From positions 1 to 42,115 of the forward strand of contig CAIKMZ010000024.1 in the NCBI GenBank assembly GCA_903828665.1: a DNA stretch of 42,115 nucleotides. Direction: 5' to 3'. The DNA comes from an uncultured beta proteobacterium. GTDB lineage: Bacteria > Pseudomonadota > Gammaproteobacteria > Burkholderiales > Burkholderiaceae_C. This document shows positions 1-12,449 of the stretch, piece by piece. How positions within the stretch are numbered: the first letter of the stretch is position 1; every line of letters begins with the position of its first letter. A model generated the notes under the pieces. It did no database searches. It worked only from the letters and a program-made list of their open reading frames with translations, and had not been told where the DNA came from. A program made the translations under genes and the position numbers.

Positions 1-6
1 ACAGAT

Positions 7-2619
<2,613 letters not shown>

Positions 2620-2700
2620 CTAATCGGTTGGGGGCAAAGCGTCGCTGCGCTTCGGTCTGCCCCGCAAGTTTTCAATATTTCTCAAACTCTTGAAGGACCA

Positions 2701-2733
2701 AACCCGCAATGAACTTCGTGTCCATCGCGGGTT
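2701..2733 (-). other. Stem-loop in the dnaN-gyrB intergenic region
   Basis: A 14-bp stem (AACCCGC pairing with GCGGGTT, continued by an inner 7-bp arm) closes a 5-nt loop between dnaN and gyrB. Two positions pair only as G-U in the minus-strand RNA and would be A-C mismatches in plus-strand RNA, so the structure belongs to the dnaN-gyrB transcript. The following bases (TTTGGTCC) are a poor U-tract, so it may be an attenuator, a processing site or a weak terminator. The rest of the 154-bp gap shows nothing else clear. Confidence 0.45.
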
Positions 2734-2764
2734 CGGGCTTTGTATTGCTACAAATCTTTGGGTG

Positions 2765-3871
2765 TCAAATGCGCATCGGCATCACCACGTACTTGAAAGT
2801 TGCGTTGTCGGGAATCGTGAAAAGGGCGGAGCTGTTGCCATCGGACAATTCCAGCTTCACCATTTCCTGCGTCATATTGCTCAGCGCATCGATCAGATAG
2901 GTCACATTGAAGCCAATCTCGATGCTGTCACCGCCATAGTCGATATCGAGCTCGTCGACGGCCTCTTCCTGCTCGGCATTGTTGGATGCCACGCGCAAGG
3001 TGCCGGGGTCGATGTTCAGGCGCACGCCCTTGAATTTTTCGCTGGTCAGGATGGCGGTGCGTTGCAGCGTGCCAAGCAGGGGTACCCGGCCCAGGGTGAT
3101 GCTGTTCTTGTGATTCTTCGGAATGACGCGGTTGTAGTCCGGGAACTTGCCCTCCACCAGTTTGGTGACGAACTCCATGCCGTCGAAGCTGAACTTGGCC
3201 TGGTTGTTGGCGAACTGCATCTCGATGGCGCCGTCCGCGTCGGACAGCAGGCGCTGCAACTCGATGACGGTCTTGCGCGGCAGGATGACTTCCTGCTTTG
3301 GCACGTCCACATCCAGCGTGGCGGAGGCAAACGCGAGCCGATGGCCATCGGTTGCCACCAGGCTCAATTTCTTGCCCTCGGCGACAAACAGGATGCCATT
3401 GAGGTAATAGCGGATGTCATGCACGGCCATGGCGAACGAGACCTGCCCGAGCAGATCCTTCAAGGTCTTTTGCGGCACGCTGAAGACCGGGCCGAAACTG
3501 GCGGCTTCCTGCACCAGCGGAAAGTCCTCCGCCGCCAGGGTCTGCAGCGTGAACTTGCTTTTCCCGCCTTTCAGAATGAGCTTGCTCGCGCTTGATTCCA
3601 GCGACACGGTCTGATCGGCCGGCATGGTGCGCAGGATGTCGATCAGCTTGCGTGCGCCAACGGTTGTCGTGAAGTCGCCGGCATCGCCATCAAGCTCGGC
3701 GCTGGTGCGGATCTGAATTTCGAGGTCGCTGGTGGTGAACTGCAATGATGAGCCCGTCTTGCGGATCAGCACGTTGGCCAGAATAGGCAAGGTGTGCCGA
3801 CGCTCGACGATGCCTGCTACCGATTGCAAAACCGCTAAAACCTTGTCTTGTGTGGCTTTCAGGACAATCAT
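2765..3871 (-). CDS. dnaN: DNA polymerase III sliding clamp (beta subunit)
   Basis: Ring-shaped processivity clamp that tethers DNA polymerase III to DNA and serves as hub for Hda, MutS and other replication and repair partners. The 368-residue product has the usual three-domain clamp length. It begins with MIVLKATQDKVLAVLQ and ends in the canonical YVVMPMRI tail that forms part of the peptide-binding pocket. It lies 98 bp downstream of dnaA on the same strand and upstream of gyrB, the standard order. The 98-bp gap to dnaA contains short inverted repeats but no convincing terminator, so co-transcription with dnaA is likely. Confidence 0.98.
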   Translation of the reverse strand: MIVLKATQDKVLAVLQSVAGIVERRHTLPILANVLIRKTGSSLQFTTSDLEIQIRTSAELDGDAGDFTTTVGARKLIDILRTMPADQTVSLESSASKLILKGGKSKFTLQTLAAEDFPLVQEAASFGPVFSVPQKTLKDLLGQVSFAMAVHDIRYYLNGILFVAEGKKLSLVATDGHRLAFASATLDVDVPKQEVILPRKTVIELQRLLSDADGAIEMQFANNQAKFSFDGMEFVTKLVEGKFPDYNRVIPKNHKNSITLGRVPLLGTLQRTAILTSEKFKGVRLNIDPGTLRVASNNAEQEEAVDELDIDYGGDSIEIGFNVTYLIDALSNMTQEMVKLELSDGNSSALFTIPDNATFKYVVMPMRI

Positions 3872-3969
3872 GTCAACCCCTTTTTTAATATCTGCAATTC
3901 AAACCAATGACGAACGGGAAAGGAATTTCCTGCAAAAGCAGCCATTTTCCCCTTTTTTCATGCCTCTGA

Positions 3970-5382
3970 TCAGCCCTTGAGCGTCTGTTCCAGCACATGC
4001 AGTTGCTGGTTCAGTTCGGTCACCTGTTGACGCTCGCCGCCAATCTTGCGCACGGCGTGCAAGACGGTCGTGTGATCGCGACCGCCAAACAGTTCGCCAA
4101 TTTCCGGAAGACTCTTCTGCGTCAGTTCCTTGGCCAAGTACATGGCAATCTGGCGCGGTCGGGCAATACTGGCCGGCCGCTTCTTGGAATACATGTCCGC
4201 GATCTTGATCTTGTAGTAATCGGCGACCGTTTTCTGGATATTTTCAACCGAGATTTGGCGATTCTGGATGGACAGCAGATCGCGCAGCGCCTCGCGCGCG
4301 AGCAGGATCGAGATCTCCTTCTGGTTGAACCGTGAGTAGGCCAGGATCTTGCGCAATGCACCTTCGAGTTCGCGGACGTTGGACCGGACGTTCTTGGCCA
4401 CAAAGAAGGCGACTTCTTCGGGCATGTCGATGCCTTCTACCCGCGCCTTGTTGATCAGGATGGCGACGCGCATCTCGAGCTCAGGCGGTTCAATGGCCAC
4501 CGTCAACCCGGAATCAAAACGCGACACCAGCCGTTCGTGTATGTCCGTCAGACCCTTCGGGTAGGTGTCGCTGGTCATCACGATGTGCGACTTCTTGGCC
4601 AGCAGAGCCTCAAAGGCGTTGAAGAACTCCTCCTGGGTGCGCTCCTTGTTGGCAAAGAACTGGACGTCATCGATCAGCAACAGATCGAGTGAGTGGTAGC
4701 GTTCCTTGAACTCGTCAAAAGTCTTGCGCTGATAGGCCTTGACCACATCCGAAACAAATTGCTCGGCGTGGATGTAGAGAACTTTGGCGCCCGGCTTGTC
4801 GACTAGCAACCGGTTGCCGATGGCGTGCATCAAGTGGGTTTTCCCCAGGCCGACCCCGCCGTAGATGAAAAGCGGGTTGTACAAGTGGCCTGGCATGCCT
4901 GCCACGTGCATGGCTGCTGCGCGTGCCATCCGATTGGCAGTGCCTTCAACCAGCGTATCGAACGTCAGTGAACTGTTCAGGCGATTCTTGAGTTCGCTCG
5001 GGGTTCTCTGTTCGCCGATTTCATTCGACTCTTCCACCAAACTCGGTTCTACCGAATTATGTGCGGATTGGCTTTTTACAACGATTTCCCGAGGAGCAAG
5101 CGCTAACTCAATTTGAACGGTTTGACCGGAAAGTCTCCCCAGCAGGCCGGCAATCCGGTTGCCGTACTGGGCTCTGACCCAATCGAGTTTGAAGCGGTTG
5201 GCAACGAATACGGTGACTTTCGACAGGTCATCCGACACCTGTGCCGACAACGGCTTGATCCAGGTGTTGAATTGTTGCTCAGGTAGTTCCTGCGCCAGTT
5301 GGTCGATGCAGCTTTGCCACAGGCTTTGCCCGGCCTCATGGCTGGCCGAGCCAGACTTGCTGGCGTATTGTCCCTCTGTCAT
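3970..5382 (-). CDS. dnaA: Chromosomal replication initiator protein DnaA
   Basis: AAA+ ATPase that binds DnaA boxes, melts the origin and loads the DnaB helicase. The 470-residue product has the N-terminal DnaB-interacting domain ([20 protein letters not shown]), a variable linker to about residue 130, the AAA+ core with Walker [11 protein letters not shown] and Walker [11 protein letters not shown], and the C-terminal helix-turn-helix signature [15 protein letters not shown] that reads DnaA boxes. It is the first gene of the minus-strand dnaA-dnaN-gyrB block and is divergent from rpmH. Its upstream region carries two DnaA boxes around a promoter candidate, which fits autoregulation. Confidence 0.98.
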   Translation of the reverse strand: MTEGQYASKSGSASHEAGQSLWQSCIDQLAQELPEQQFNTWIKPLSAQVSDDLSKVTVFVANRFKLDWVRAQYGNRIAGLLGRLSGQTVQIELALAPREIVVKSQSAHNSVEPSLVEESNEIGEQRTPSELKNRLNSSLTFDTLVEGTANRMARAAAMHVAGMPGHLYNPLFIYGGVGLGKTHLMHAIGNRLLVDKPGAKVLYIHAEQFVSDVVKAYQRKTFDEFKERYHSLDLLLIDDVQFFANKERTQEEFFNAFEALLAKKSHIVMTSDTYPKGLTDIHERLVSRFDSGLTVAIEPPELEMRVAILINKARVEGIDMPEEVAFFVAKNVRSNVRELEGALRKILAYSRFNQKEISILLAREALRDLLSIQNRQISVENIQKTVADYYKIKIADMYSKKRPASIARPRQIAMYLAKELTQKSLPEIGELFGGRDHTTVLHAVRKIGGERQQVTELNQQLHVLEQTLKG

Positions 5383-5398
5383 TGTTCTTGCCGACTTC

Positions 5399-5407
5399 TG
5401 TGGATAG
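5399..5407 (-). promoter_or_regulatory. DnaA box (one mismatch)
   Basis: Reads CTATCCACA on the minus strand against the consensus TTATCCACA, differing only at the first position window. It lies 17 bp upstream of the dnaA start codon and overlaps the predicted dnaA transcription start, a good place for autorepression. Confidence 0.6.
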
Positions 5408-5414
5408 ATTTCAA

Positions 5415-5443
5415 TTAATGCGCTCGAAATTGTAATTTATCAA
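5415..5443 (-). promoter_or_regulatory. Candidate dnaA promoter
   Basis: On the minus strand TTGATA (5438-5443) is followed after 17 bp by CATTAA (5415-5420), or after 18 bp by ATTAAT, a reasonable sigma-70 pair. The predicted start near 5408 gives a leader of about 25 nt and places one DnaA box at the start site and the other just upstream of the -35. Confidence 0.4.
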
Positions 5444-5447
5444 GATT

Positions 5448-5456
5448 TTATCCACA
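5448..5456 (+). promoter_or_regulatory. DnaA box (perfect)
   Basis: Exact match to TTATCCACA on the plus strand in the dnaA-rpmH intergenic region, next to the AT-rich stretch. Confidence 0.8.
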
Positions 5457-5512
5457 ACATGGAAATGATGGCCGATGCTTTCGGTTTCACGTCATATACA
5501 TCCTTCAAGGTC

Positions 5513-5541
5513 TTGCCGGCGTTGATAAAATTTGCGATAAT
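5513..5541 (+). promoter_or_regulatory. Candidate rpmH promoter
   Basis: TTGCCG (5513-5518), a 17-bp spacer and GATAAT (5536-5541) form a plausible sigma-70 promoter that would start transcription near 5548, about 90 nt before rpmH. Confidence 0.45.
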
Positions 5542-5637
5542 CGCCGGTTCTTCTGCCCATGTCGGGCGAAACAAGACGGTAACTTGCCCCATTTTTTGGC
5601 TGGCTGGTTCTCATCGAGCCCTTTAGGATTTTCAAAA

Positions 5638-5772
5638 ATGAAACGCACTTACCAACCCTCCAAGATTCGCCGCGCCCGCACTCACGGCTTCCTGGTTCGC
5701 ATGAAGACCCGTGGTGGCCGCGCTGTGATCAATGCTCGCCGCGCCAAAGGCCGCAAGCGCCTGGCTGTCTGA
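5638..5772 (+). CDS. rpmH: 50S ribosomal protein L34
   Basis: Small basic protein of the large ribosomal subunit. The 44-residue product starts [18 protein letters not shown] and ends GRKRLAV, the full normal length and sequence of bacterial L34. An in-frame upstream ATG at 5584 would add 18 residues foreign to the family, so the ATG at 5638 is chosen. It heads the rpmH-rnpA-yidD-yidC-mnmE series, divergent from dnaA. Confidence 0.98.
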   Translation: MKRTYQPSKIRRARTHGFLVRMKTRGGRAVINARRAKGRKRLAV

Positions 5773-5825
5773 TTCCGGTTGTCGTATAGCGCGAAGCTGA
5801 CCAGCAGTTTTGCGGCCACTTTCAA

Positions 5826-6272
5826 GTGCAACGACTGAAAACGCGAAGCCAGTTTCAGGCCGTCCTCGCTGGCGGAACTGTGGCGCGCACGACGCATTTC
5901 GCCTTGCACCGCGCGGGTCTCGATGCGACGCTTGTCGAGCCACCCACGAGTGAACCGGTGAGATCGGCCACGGTTGTGCTTTTTCCGACCCGAGCCGTCT
6001 GGATCGGTGCACTGGTGCCCAAGCGTTGGGCCAGGCGAGCCGTCACGCGCAACGCCATCAAGCGCCAGATCTACAGTGTCAGCGCCGATTTTGAATCAGC
6101 GTTTGACGTAGCCGCCCACCTCGTGCGCTTGCGCACGGCGTTTGACCGCAAGCATTTCACAAGTGCCACGTCCGACCTACTCAAAGGGGCCGTTCGCAGC
6201 GAGTTGCAGCAATTGTTCGCCAGAGCGGCTGCGCACCGGTCTTCCCAGGCAGTTGCAGCCGGATCGCCATGA
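5826..6272 (+). CDS. rnpA: Ribonuclease P protein component
   Basis: Protein subunit of RNase P, which with the catalytic RNA (rnpB, not in this window) trims tRNA 5' leaders. The 148-residue product starts at a GTG codon (MQRLKTRSQFQAVL). It contains the family signature around KRWARRAVTRNAIKRQI, the RNA-binding helix of RnpA. It follows rpmH by 53 bp and its stop overlaps the yidD start by 4 bp (ATGA). It is longer than the roughly 119-residue E. coli protein because of an extra central segment and an Ala-rich tail. Confidence 0.95.
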   Translation: MQRLKTRSQFQAVLAGGTVARTTHFALHRAGLDATLVEPPTSEPVRSATVVLFPTRAVWIGALVPKRWARRAVTRNAIKRQIYSVSADFESAFDVAAHLVRLRTAFDRKHFTSATSDLLKGAVRSELQQLFARAAAHRSSQAVAAGSP

Positions 6273-6541
6273 TCAAGAAACTGTTGATCGGCTTGGTCAG
6301 AGGCTATCGCTTGCTGCTTAGTCCATGGCTGGGTTCATCCTGCCGTTTCGAGCCAACCTGTTCTGCCTATTCGATACAGGCGCTGCAGTTGCACGGTGCG
6401 GCCGTCGGGTCCTATCTGACGGTGAAGCGACTGGCGCGTTGTCATCCCTGGTGCGACGGTGGCGCCGATCCGGTGCCACCCGAAAAATACCGGCTCTTTA
6501 CCAAGCTGATTCCCCCTTTCACTGAAAAGAAGTCTTCATGA
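6269..6541 (+). CDS. yidD: Membrane protein insertion efficiency factor YidD
   Basis: Small membrane-associated protein linked to YidC-dependent insertion of inner-membrane proteins. The 90-residue product has the family pattern RGYRLLLSPWLGSSCRFEPT followed by CSAYSIQALQLHG and the cysteine-containing segment RCHPWCDGGADPVP. Both ends overlap their neighbours by ATGA (rnpA upstream, yidC downstream), so translation is very likely coupled. Confidence 0.96.
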   Translation: MIKKLLIGLVRGYRLLLSPWLGSSCRFEPTCSAYSIQALQLHGAAVGSYLTVKRLARCHPWCDGGADPVPPEKYRLFTKLIPPFTEKKSS

Positions 6542-8295
6542 ACGATATTCGCCGCACCATTTTGTGGGTGATTTTTGGCTTTTCCATGGTTTTGCTCTGG
6601 GACCAATGGCAGGTTTACAACGGGAACAAGGCCACCTTCTTTCCCGGCTCCAACAAGGCGGCTGTGACAGCCGGTGCACCGGCTTCATCGCCGGGCGTCC
6701 CAACTGGTGCGGCGCCTTCGGGTGTCTCCGTCGGTGGCGCACCGATAGCTGCGGTGACCGCGCCCGCTGCTTCTGGCGATGCGCCCACTGCACCGCGCGA
6801 GCGACTGGTCGTGACAAGCGATGTGCTCAAGCTGACTTTTGACACGCAGGGAGGCTCGCTGGTGCGAACCGAGTTCCTGCAGCATGTCGACATGGCCGAC
6901 AAAAGCAAGAAAGTAGTCCTGCTTGACGACAGCAAGGATCCGAACTACACGGCGCAAACCGGCCTCATCGCCGGTACCGCAGGCGGTGTCTTCCCGACAC
7001 ACAAGACGGTGATGACGGTGGTGCCGGGCGAGCGCGTCCTCAAGGACGGCAGCAAGGAGCTGGTCGTCCGTTTTGAGTCGCCCGAGGTGGGTGGCGTCAA
7101 ACTGGTGAAGACATTCACGCTCACACGTGGTGTCTACGCGATTGCGGTCAAGCACGAGGTCATCAACGTTGGCACCTCCCCGGTATCGCCGCAGCTCTAC
7201 CTGCAGCTTGTACGTGACGGAAACATACCGGTTTCGAACATACCGGCACCCAAGCTCTTGCAGTTGTTCGGGATTCAGAACATGCCGTCGTTCAGTTCAA
7301 CCTTCACGGGCGCTGCGGTCTATACCGAGGCCAAGAAATACCAGAAGGTCGAATTCAAGACGATCGAAAGCGGCAAGGTTGATATTGAAAAGAGCGCGGA
7401 AAACGGTTATGTCGCCATGGTGCAGCATTACTTTGCCAGCGCCTGGTTGCTGGGCGACGGTATCAAGCGCGACTTGTTCATGCGCAAAGTCGACACAAAT
7501 CTGTACTCGGTGGGCATGATCACGCCGATGGACAATATTGCGCCTGGCGCCAGCAAGACCGTCGAGGCCAGGTTCTTTGCCGGACCCCAGGAAGAAAAGA
7601 TGCTGGAGTCATTGACGCCCGGGCTGGAACTGGTGAAGGACTATGGCTGGCTCACCATTCTCGCCAAGCCCTTGTATTGGTTGCTTGACAAGCTTCAGAG
7701 TTTCATCGGCAACTGGGGCTGGTCCATCATCGCCCTGGTGCTGCTGCTGAAGGCGGCCTTCTACTGGCTCAATGCCAAAGCCTATGCCAGCATGGCCAAG
7801 ATGAAAGCCATCAATCCGAAAGTGACGGAGATGCGCGAGCGCCTGAAGGACAACCCGCAACAGATGCAACAGGAGATGATGCGCATCTACCGGGAAGAAA
7901 AAGTCAACCCGATGGGCGGTTGCTTCCCGATCATGATCCAGATCCCGGTGTTTATTGCGCTCTACAACGTCTTGCTCTCCAGCGTCGAGATGCGCAATGC
8001 ACCCTGGGCCATGTGGATCACTGATCTGTCCTCGCTCGATCCTTACTTCATCCTGCCTTTGGTCATGACATTGACGACCATATTGCAGACAGCCTTGAAT
8101 CCGGCGCCGCCAGATCCGATGCAGGCCAAGATGATGTGGTTCATGCCGCTGGCCTTCAGCGTGATGTTCTTCTTCTTCCCGGCCGGGCTGGTGTTGTACT
8201 GGATCACGAACAATGTGTTGTCAATTGTTCAGCAGTGGATCATCAATACCCGCATGGGTGTGCCACCGCAGTTCAACCTGCCCAAGTTCAAGTAA
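6538..8295 (+). CDS. yidC: Membrane protein insertase YidC
   Basis: Inner-membrane insertase that works alone or with SecYEG to insert and fold membrane proteins. The 585-residue product matches the Gram-negative form. It has an N-terminal membrane segment (about residues 5-22), an Ala/Pro-rich linker, a large periplasmic domain (about 80-370), and the conserved C-terminal insertase core with the remaining transmembrane helices. The core contains the cytosolic hairpin MREEKVNP-type region (RIYREEKVNPMGGCFP) and the segment MPLAFSVMFFFFPAGLVLYW. Its start overlaps yidD by 4 bp. Confidence 0.98.
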   Translation: MNDIRRTILWVIFGFSMVLLWDQWQVYNGNKATFFPGSNKAAVTAGAPASSPGVPTGAAPSGVSVGGAPIAAVTAPAASGDAPTAPRERLVVTSDVLKLTFDTQGGSLVRTEFLQHVDMADKSKKVVLLDDSKDPNYTAQTGLIAGTAGGVFPTHKTVMTVVPGERVLKDGSKELVVRFESPEVGGVKLVKTFTLTRGVYAIAVKHEVINVGTSPVSPQLYLQLVRDGNIPVSNIPAPKLLQLFGIQNMPSFSSTFTGAAVYTEAKKYQKVEFKTIESGKVDIEKSAENGYVAMVQHYFASAWLLGDGIKRDLFMRKVDTNLYSVGMITPMDNIAPGASKTVEARFFAGPQEEKMLESLTPGLELVKDYGWLTILAKPLYWLLDKLQSFIGNWGWSIIALVLLLKAAFYWLNAKAYASMAKMKAINPKVTEMRERLKDNPQQMQQEMMRIYREEKVNPMGGCFPIMIQIPVFIALYNVLLSSVEMRNAPWAMWITDLSSLDPYFILPLVMTLTTILQTALNPAPPDPMQAKMMWFMPLAFSVMFFFFPAGLVLYWITNNVLSIVQQWIINTRMGVPPQFNLPKFK

Positions 8296-8298
8296 GTG

Positions 8299-8318
8299 AG
8301 GGCCGCGCAAGCGGCCCT
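8299..8318 (+). other. GNRA-capped stem-loop after yidC
   Basis: A perfect 8-bp stem (AGGGCCGC with GCGGCCCT) closes a GCAA tetraloop 4 nt after the yidC stop. No U-tract follows (TTCTGCCC), so it is more likely an mRNA-stabilising or processing hairpin than a full terminator. It also argues against starting mnmE at the GTG at 8296. Confidence 0.5.
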
Positions 8319-8334
8319 TCTGCCCTGCAGCTCC

Positions 8335-9741
8335 ATGCTTGCCAGTCAAAACCAGGCCATTGCAGCGATTGCCACGGCACCCGGGCGTGGCGCGGTTGGT
8401 ATTGTGCGGGTGTCTGGTCGACAACTCATACCGTTGGCCGAGGCCTTGTGTGGTCGGGCATTGAAGCCGCGTGAAGCCAGCTATCTGCCGTTTCGTGCGC
8501 AGGATGGCACCATCATCGATCAGGGTTTGGCCATTTTCTTCCCGGCGCCGCATTCGTTCACGGGTGAGGATGTCCTAGAGTTGCAAGCCCATGGTGGTCC
8601 GGTGGTGTTGCAGCTCTTGCTCGCGCGCTGTCTTGAAGCGGCAACCGAGATTGACATTCACACGGGTCTGCCTCGTCTCGCCGGCTTGCGGGTGGCTGAG
8701 CCGGGCGAGTTTTCGCAGCGCGCCTTTCTCAACGACAAGATCGATCTGGCGCAGGCCGAGGCGATCGCCGACCTGATTGACGCCAGCACCGAAGCTGCGG
8801 CACGAAGTGCCAGCCGGTCCTTGTCAGGCGCATTCTCGGCGGAAATCCACCTGTTGCGAGATGCCTTGATTCGTTTGCGCATGCTGGTCGAGGCCACGCT
8901 GGACTTTCCCGAAGAGGAGGTCGACTTCTTGCGCCAGGCTGATGCCTCCGGACAATTGTCGAACTTGCAACAAATCCTGGGCACCGTGCTGCAACGGGCG
9001 CGCCAGGGAGCGCTCTTGCGCGACGGCATCAGGGTTGTGATTGCGGGACAACCCAATGCGGGCAAGTCGTCATTGCTCAACGGGCTGGCCGGGGCCGAGT
9101 TGGCCATCGTGACGCCGATTGCCGGTACGACCCGCGACAAGGTGCAACAAACGATCCAGATCGAAGGTATTCCTGTGCATGTCATCGACACAGCTGGTTT
9201 GCGCGACAGCGATGACGAGGTGGAGAAGATCGGAATTGCCCATGCCTGGGATGCGATCGAGGCCGCCGACGCCGTCTTGTTCCTGCACGATCTGACCCGC
9301 ATGCATTTGACCGATTACGTTGCGGCTGACGCCGTGATTGCAGGCACGCTGCACCACAAGCTGTCATCGCGCGTGCCGGTCATTGATATCTGGAACAAGC
9401 TCGACGCCAGCACCGCTGTCCCTTTGACGAGCGGGCTGGCCCTGTCGGCGAAAACCGGCGCCGGCTTGCCGGCCCTGCGCCACAAACTGCTGGAGTTGGC
9501 AGGTTGGCAATCAAATGCGGAGGGCGTCTACCTGGCCCGGGCGCGTCACGTGGAGGCTTTGCGACGCGTGGATGGCCACTTGGTGGCGGCAACGGCCCAT
9601 CTGGCTGCCCAGGCGCAGTCGCTGGATTTGTTGGCGGAAGAACTTCGCATGGCGCAAGACGCTCTGAGTGAGATTACTGGCGAGTTCACGTCCGATGACT
9701 TGCTGGGCGTTATCTTTTCCCGGTTCTGCATCGGGAAATAG
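8335..9741 (+). CDS. mnmE: tRNA uridine-5-carboxymethylaminomethyl(34) synthesis GTPase MnmE
   Basis: GTPase that with MnmG modifies the wobble uridine of certain tRNAs. The 468-residue product has the N-terminal formyl-THF-binding domain ([22 protein letters not shown]), the helical domain, an inserted G domain with the P-loop [12 protein letters not shown] (near residue 237), the switch motif [17 protein letters not shown], and the essential C-terminal FCIGK with its catalytic Cys465. The ATG at 8335 is chosen; an in-frame GTG at 8296 would place the coding start inside the hairpin after yidC. Last gene of the rpmH series. Confidence 0.97.
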   Translation: MLASQNQAIAAIATAPGRGAVGIVRVSGRQLIPLAEALCGRALKPREASYLPFRAQDGTIIDQGLAIFFPAPHSFTGEDVLELQAHGGPVVLQLLLARCLEAATEIDIHTGLPRLAGLRVAEPGEFSQRAFLNDKIDLAQAEAIADLIDASTEAAARSASRSLSGAFSAEIHLLRDALIRLRMLVEATLDFPEEEVDFLRQADASGQLSNLQQILGTVLQRARQGALLRDGIRVVIAGQPNAGKSSLLNGLAGAELAIVTPIAGTTRDKVQQTIQIEGIPVHVIDTAGLRDSDDEVEKIGIAHAWDAIEAADAVLFLHDLTRMHLTDYVAADAVIAGTLHHKLSSRVPVIDIWNKLDASTAVPLTSGLALSAKTGAGLPALRHKLLELAGWQSNAEGVYLARARHVEALRRVDGHLVAATAHLAAQAQSLDLLAEELRMAQDALSEITGEFTSDDLLGVIFSRFCIGK

Positions 9742-9806
9742 TCCGTCGTCGGGTTGCCTCGTGACGCGTTTCGCGCCTCGAGTGCCGAAAGTCAGAGTAG
9801 CCGGCC

Positions 9807-10361
9807 TCAGTGTCCGGAAAAATCGATCAGCGTGAACAACGGCAGACCCGCTGCGCGCAGTTTGTCTGAACCGCCCAGTTCGGGCAAATCGACAATGGCA
9901 GCACCTTCCATCACTTGGGCGCCGAGTTTTTCCAACAACTTCTTGCCGGCCATCATCGTGCCCCCCGTTGCGATCAGGTCGTCGATTAGCAGCACGCGGT
10001 CACCTGGATTGACCGCATCCGTGTGCAGTTCGACGGTCGCGCTGCCGTATTCCAGTTCATAGGTTTCCTCGACGGTCGTGAATGGCAGCTTGCCCTTCTT
10101 GCGAATCGGTACGAAGCCCACATTCAGTTCGTAAGCCACTACCGCGCCCAGGATGAAACCGCGTGCATCCAGTCCTGCCACCACCGCAGGGCGCATGGCA
10201 GGGTCCATGTAGCGATGGACAAATGCGTCGATCAGAACCCGGAACACCTTGGCCTCCTGCAACAACGGTGTGATGTCACGGAACTGAACGCCCGGTGCGG
10301 GCCAATCAGGCACGGTGCGAATGTGGTCTCGGAGGTACTGGTTGACGCTGAGGTTTTGCAT
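9807..10361 (-). CDS. apt: Adenine phosphoribosyltransferase
   Basis: Purine salvage enzyme converting adenine and PRPP to AMP plus diphosphate. The 184-residue product begins [20 protein letters not shown] and has the family pattern [12 protein letters not shown], the segment [17 protein letters not shown], and the PRPP-binding loop [17 protein letters not shown]. The reading frame is open further upstream, but family length and the conserved N-terminus fix the start at 10361. It follows the antiporter gene by 58 bp on the same strand and is convergent with mnmE; the 65-bp gap between them shows no clear terminator. Confidence 0.96.
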   Translation of the reverse strand: MQNLSVNQYLRDHIRTVPDWPAPGVQFRDITPLLQEAKVFRVLIDAFVHRYMDPAMRPAVVAGLDARGFILGAVVAYELNVGFVPIRKKGKLPFTTVEETYELEYGSATVELHTDAVNPGDRVLLIDDLIATGGTMMAGKKLLEKLGAQVMEGAAIVDLPELGGSDKLRAAGLPLFTLIDFSGH

Positions 10362-10419
10362 GACGCATCGAGTAAGGGCTTGGATCCCTATTGTGCATCG
10401 GGCCTTGTGACGATCGCGT

Positions 10420-12405
10420 TCAGCCGGCAAGCAATTTCTGTTCGGCCAGCGCCAGCGCTTCAATCTGTCCTGAGAGCACCAAGGTGTCTCCGTCTTCAAC
10501 CAGCGGGTCTTGCGTGATCGACAAGACCTTGCCATCGCGGCGTCGCAGGCTGACGATGCGAACATCCACGCCGGGCAGGGTCAACTGGCTGATGCGCTGG
10601 CCGATGCACCGGGCATCCGGCGGCAGGGTTAGCGATGACAGGCGCTCTTGGTGAAGTTCATCGATTGTGTCGTCGTCGGCGCCATGAAAATAGCCGCGCA
10701 GCAGGTTGTAACGTGCATCGCGCTGTCCCTGCACGATGCGCAGCACGCGTCGCATCGGCACCCCAACCAGAGCCAGGGCATGACTGGCCAGCATCAACGA
10801 ACCTTCAATCGCCTCCGGCACCACTTCAGTGGCACCGGCCTGGCGCAGCGCTGCCAGATCATGGTCATCCTGGGTGCGCACGATAACCGGCACCTGCGGT
10901 GCGTGAGTGCGCGTATGGGCCAGGACTTTCAAGGCGCCCGGCACCTCAAGGTAGGTGATGACGACGGCACTGGCGCGTGCCAGTCCGGCCGCCATCAGGG
11001 CCTGCAGGCGCGCGGCATCGCCGAAGACCACCGAGTCACCGGCGGCGGCGGCCTGTCGCACACGGTCCGGGTCCAGGTCCAGCGCCATGTAGGGAATGCC
11101 TTCGAGTTCGAGCATGCGGGCCAGGTTCTGTCCGCAGCGGCCAAAGCCGCAAATGATCACGTGCTTGTTGACGCCGATCGACTTGCGCGCGATGGTGGTC
11201 ATTTGCAGCGACTGCTGCAGCCATTCGCTGCTGACGAGTTTCATAACCAGTCGGTTGCTGTGCAGAATGATGAAGGGTGTGGCCAGCATCGACAGCACCA
11301 TGCTGGCAAGAATCGGGTTCAGAAGCGCGGGCGGCACCAACCTGCTTTCCTGGGCCAGCGTCAGCAACACGAACCCGAACTCACCCGCTTGCGCGAGGTA
11401 AAGTCCGGTGCGCAGGGAGACGCCATCCGTGGCGCCGAGGGCGCGTGCCAGCACGGCGACGATGACCGCCTTGAACAACACCGGCAGCGTCACCAGCAGC
11501 AATACCAGCGGCCAGCGCTCCAGCACCAGTCGCCAGTCGAGCATCATCCCGATGCTGATGAAGAACAGGCCCAGCAAGACATCGTGGAACGGCCGTATAT
11601 CGGTTTCCACCTGCTGCTTGTACTGGGTCTCGGAGATCAGCATGCCGGCAATAAAGGCGCCAAGCGCAAGGCTCAGGCCGGTCAATTCAGTCAACCAGGC
11701 GAGCCCCAGGGTGATCAGCAACAAGTTGAGCACAAACAGCTCTTCGCTTTTCCGCCGGGCCACCAGCGTCAGCCAGAACCGCATCACGCGAGGGCCGCCG
11801 ACCAGCAACAAGGTGATCAGGACCGTCGCCTTGACGGTGGCGACGAGCAGCGTTTCAAACAACTGTTCGCCCGAAGCCCCCAAGGCCGGAATCAACACCA
11901 GCAGCGGGACGACGGCCAGATCCTGAAACAGCAATACGCCCATGACGCGCTTGCCGTGCTCGGACTCCATTTCGAGTCGTTCGGTCATCAACTTGACCAC
12001 AATGGCGGTGCTGCTCATGGCCAGTGCAGCCGACAGGGCCAAGGCGGTCTGCCATCCCATACCCCACAGCGACGGGACCATTCGTGCCAAGGCAAGTGCG
12101 GCTGCAGTGGCCGCGAGCATGGTCAGCAGAACCTGAAAGAAACCCAATCCGAACACGTGACGGCGCATAGCGCGCAGCTTGGGCAGATTGAACTCCAGCC
12201 CGATGACAAACATCAGGAAGACAACACCGTATTCACCCACATGCTGCACGCCTTGTGCATTCTTTGCCAGCGCCAGTGCGTTCGGCCCGATCAGTACGCC
12301 CACCGTAAGATAGCCCAGCATGGGTGGGAGTTTCAGGTAGCGACAAACGACGACCCCGAGCACGGCGGCGAGCAAGTAAAGCAGTGTGAGTTCAAGCGGG
12401 CTCAT
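10420..12405 (-). CDS. Monovalent cation:proton antiporter, CPA2 family (KefB/KefC-like)
   Basis: Inner-membrane cation/proton exchanger with a cytosolic nucleotide-sensing region. The 661-residue product has about 12 hydrophobic segments over residues 1-385 of the Na+/H+ exchanger fold. A TrkA-N (RCK) Rossmann domain starts at about residue 415 with the motif [19 protein letters not shown] TrkA-C-like domain lies at about 575-655. It resembles KefB/KefC/YbaL, which export K+ under electrophile or redox stress, but the exact ion and gating ligand cannot be read here. It is divergent from kdsD with only 44 bp between start codons, so the promoters must be compact or overlap the genes. Confidence 0.9.
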   Translation of the reverse strand: MSPLELTLLYLLAAVLGVVVCRYLKLPPMLGYLTVGVLIGPNALALAKNAQGVQHVGEYGVVFLMFVIGLEFNLPKLRAMRRHVFGLGFFQVLLTMLAATAAALALARMVPSLWGMGWQTALALSAALAMSSTAIVVKLMTERLEMESEHGKRVMGVLLFQDLAVVPLLVLIPALGASGEQLFETLLVATVKATVLITLLLVGGPRVMRFWLTLVARRKSEELFVLNLLLITLGLAWLTELTGLSLALGAFIAGMLISETQYKQQVETDIRPFHDVLLGLFFISIGMMLDWRLVLERWPLVLLLVTLPVLFKAVIVAVLARALGATDGVSLRTGLYLAQAGEFGFVLLTLAQESRLVPPALLNPILASMVLSMLATPFIILHSNRLVMKLVSSEWLQQSLQMTTIARKSIGVNKHVIICGFGRCGQNLARMLELEGIPYMALDLDPDRVRQAAAAGDSVVFGDAARLQALMAAGLARASAVVITYLEVPGALKVLAHTRTHAPQVPVIVRTQDDHDLAALRQAGATEVVPEAIEGSLMLASHALALVGVPMRRVLRIVQGQRDARYNLLRGYFHGADDDTIDELHQERLSSLTLPPDARCIGQRISQLTLPGVDVRIVSLRRRDGKVLSITQDPLVEDGDTLVLSGQIEALALAEQKLLAG

Positions 12406-12449
12406 GCCTACATACTAGCAAGTGGCCCATCCACCGATAAAATCAATAC

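Larger units (their letters stand above)
5383..5520. other. oriC: Probable oriC / dnaA upstream region
   Basis: The intergenic region between divergent dnaA and rpmH is a common site of the chromosomal origin. It contains one perfect DnaA box, one with a single mismatch, and an AT-rich stretch from about 5407 to 5455 that could be the unwinding element. The whole gap is only 255 bp and only two good boxes are visible, so this may be a minimal origin, or only the dnaA control region with the true origin elsewhere. Confidence 0.5.

Noticed and set aside
8296..8334. GTG at 8296 as the mnmE start
   Set aside because: It would place the GNRA hairpin inside the gene and add residues outside the conserved MnmE N-terminus.
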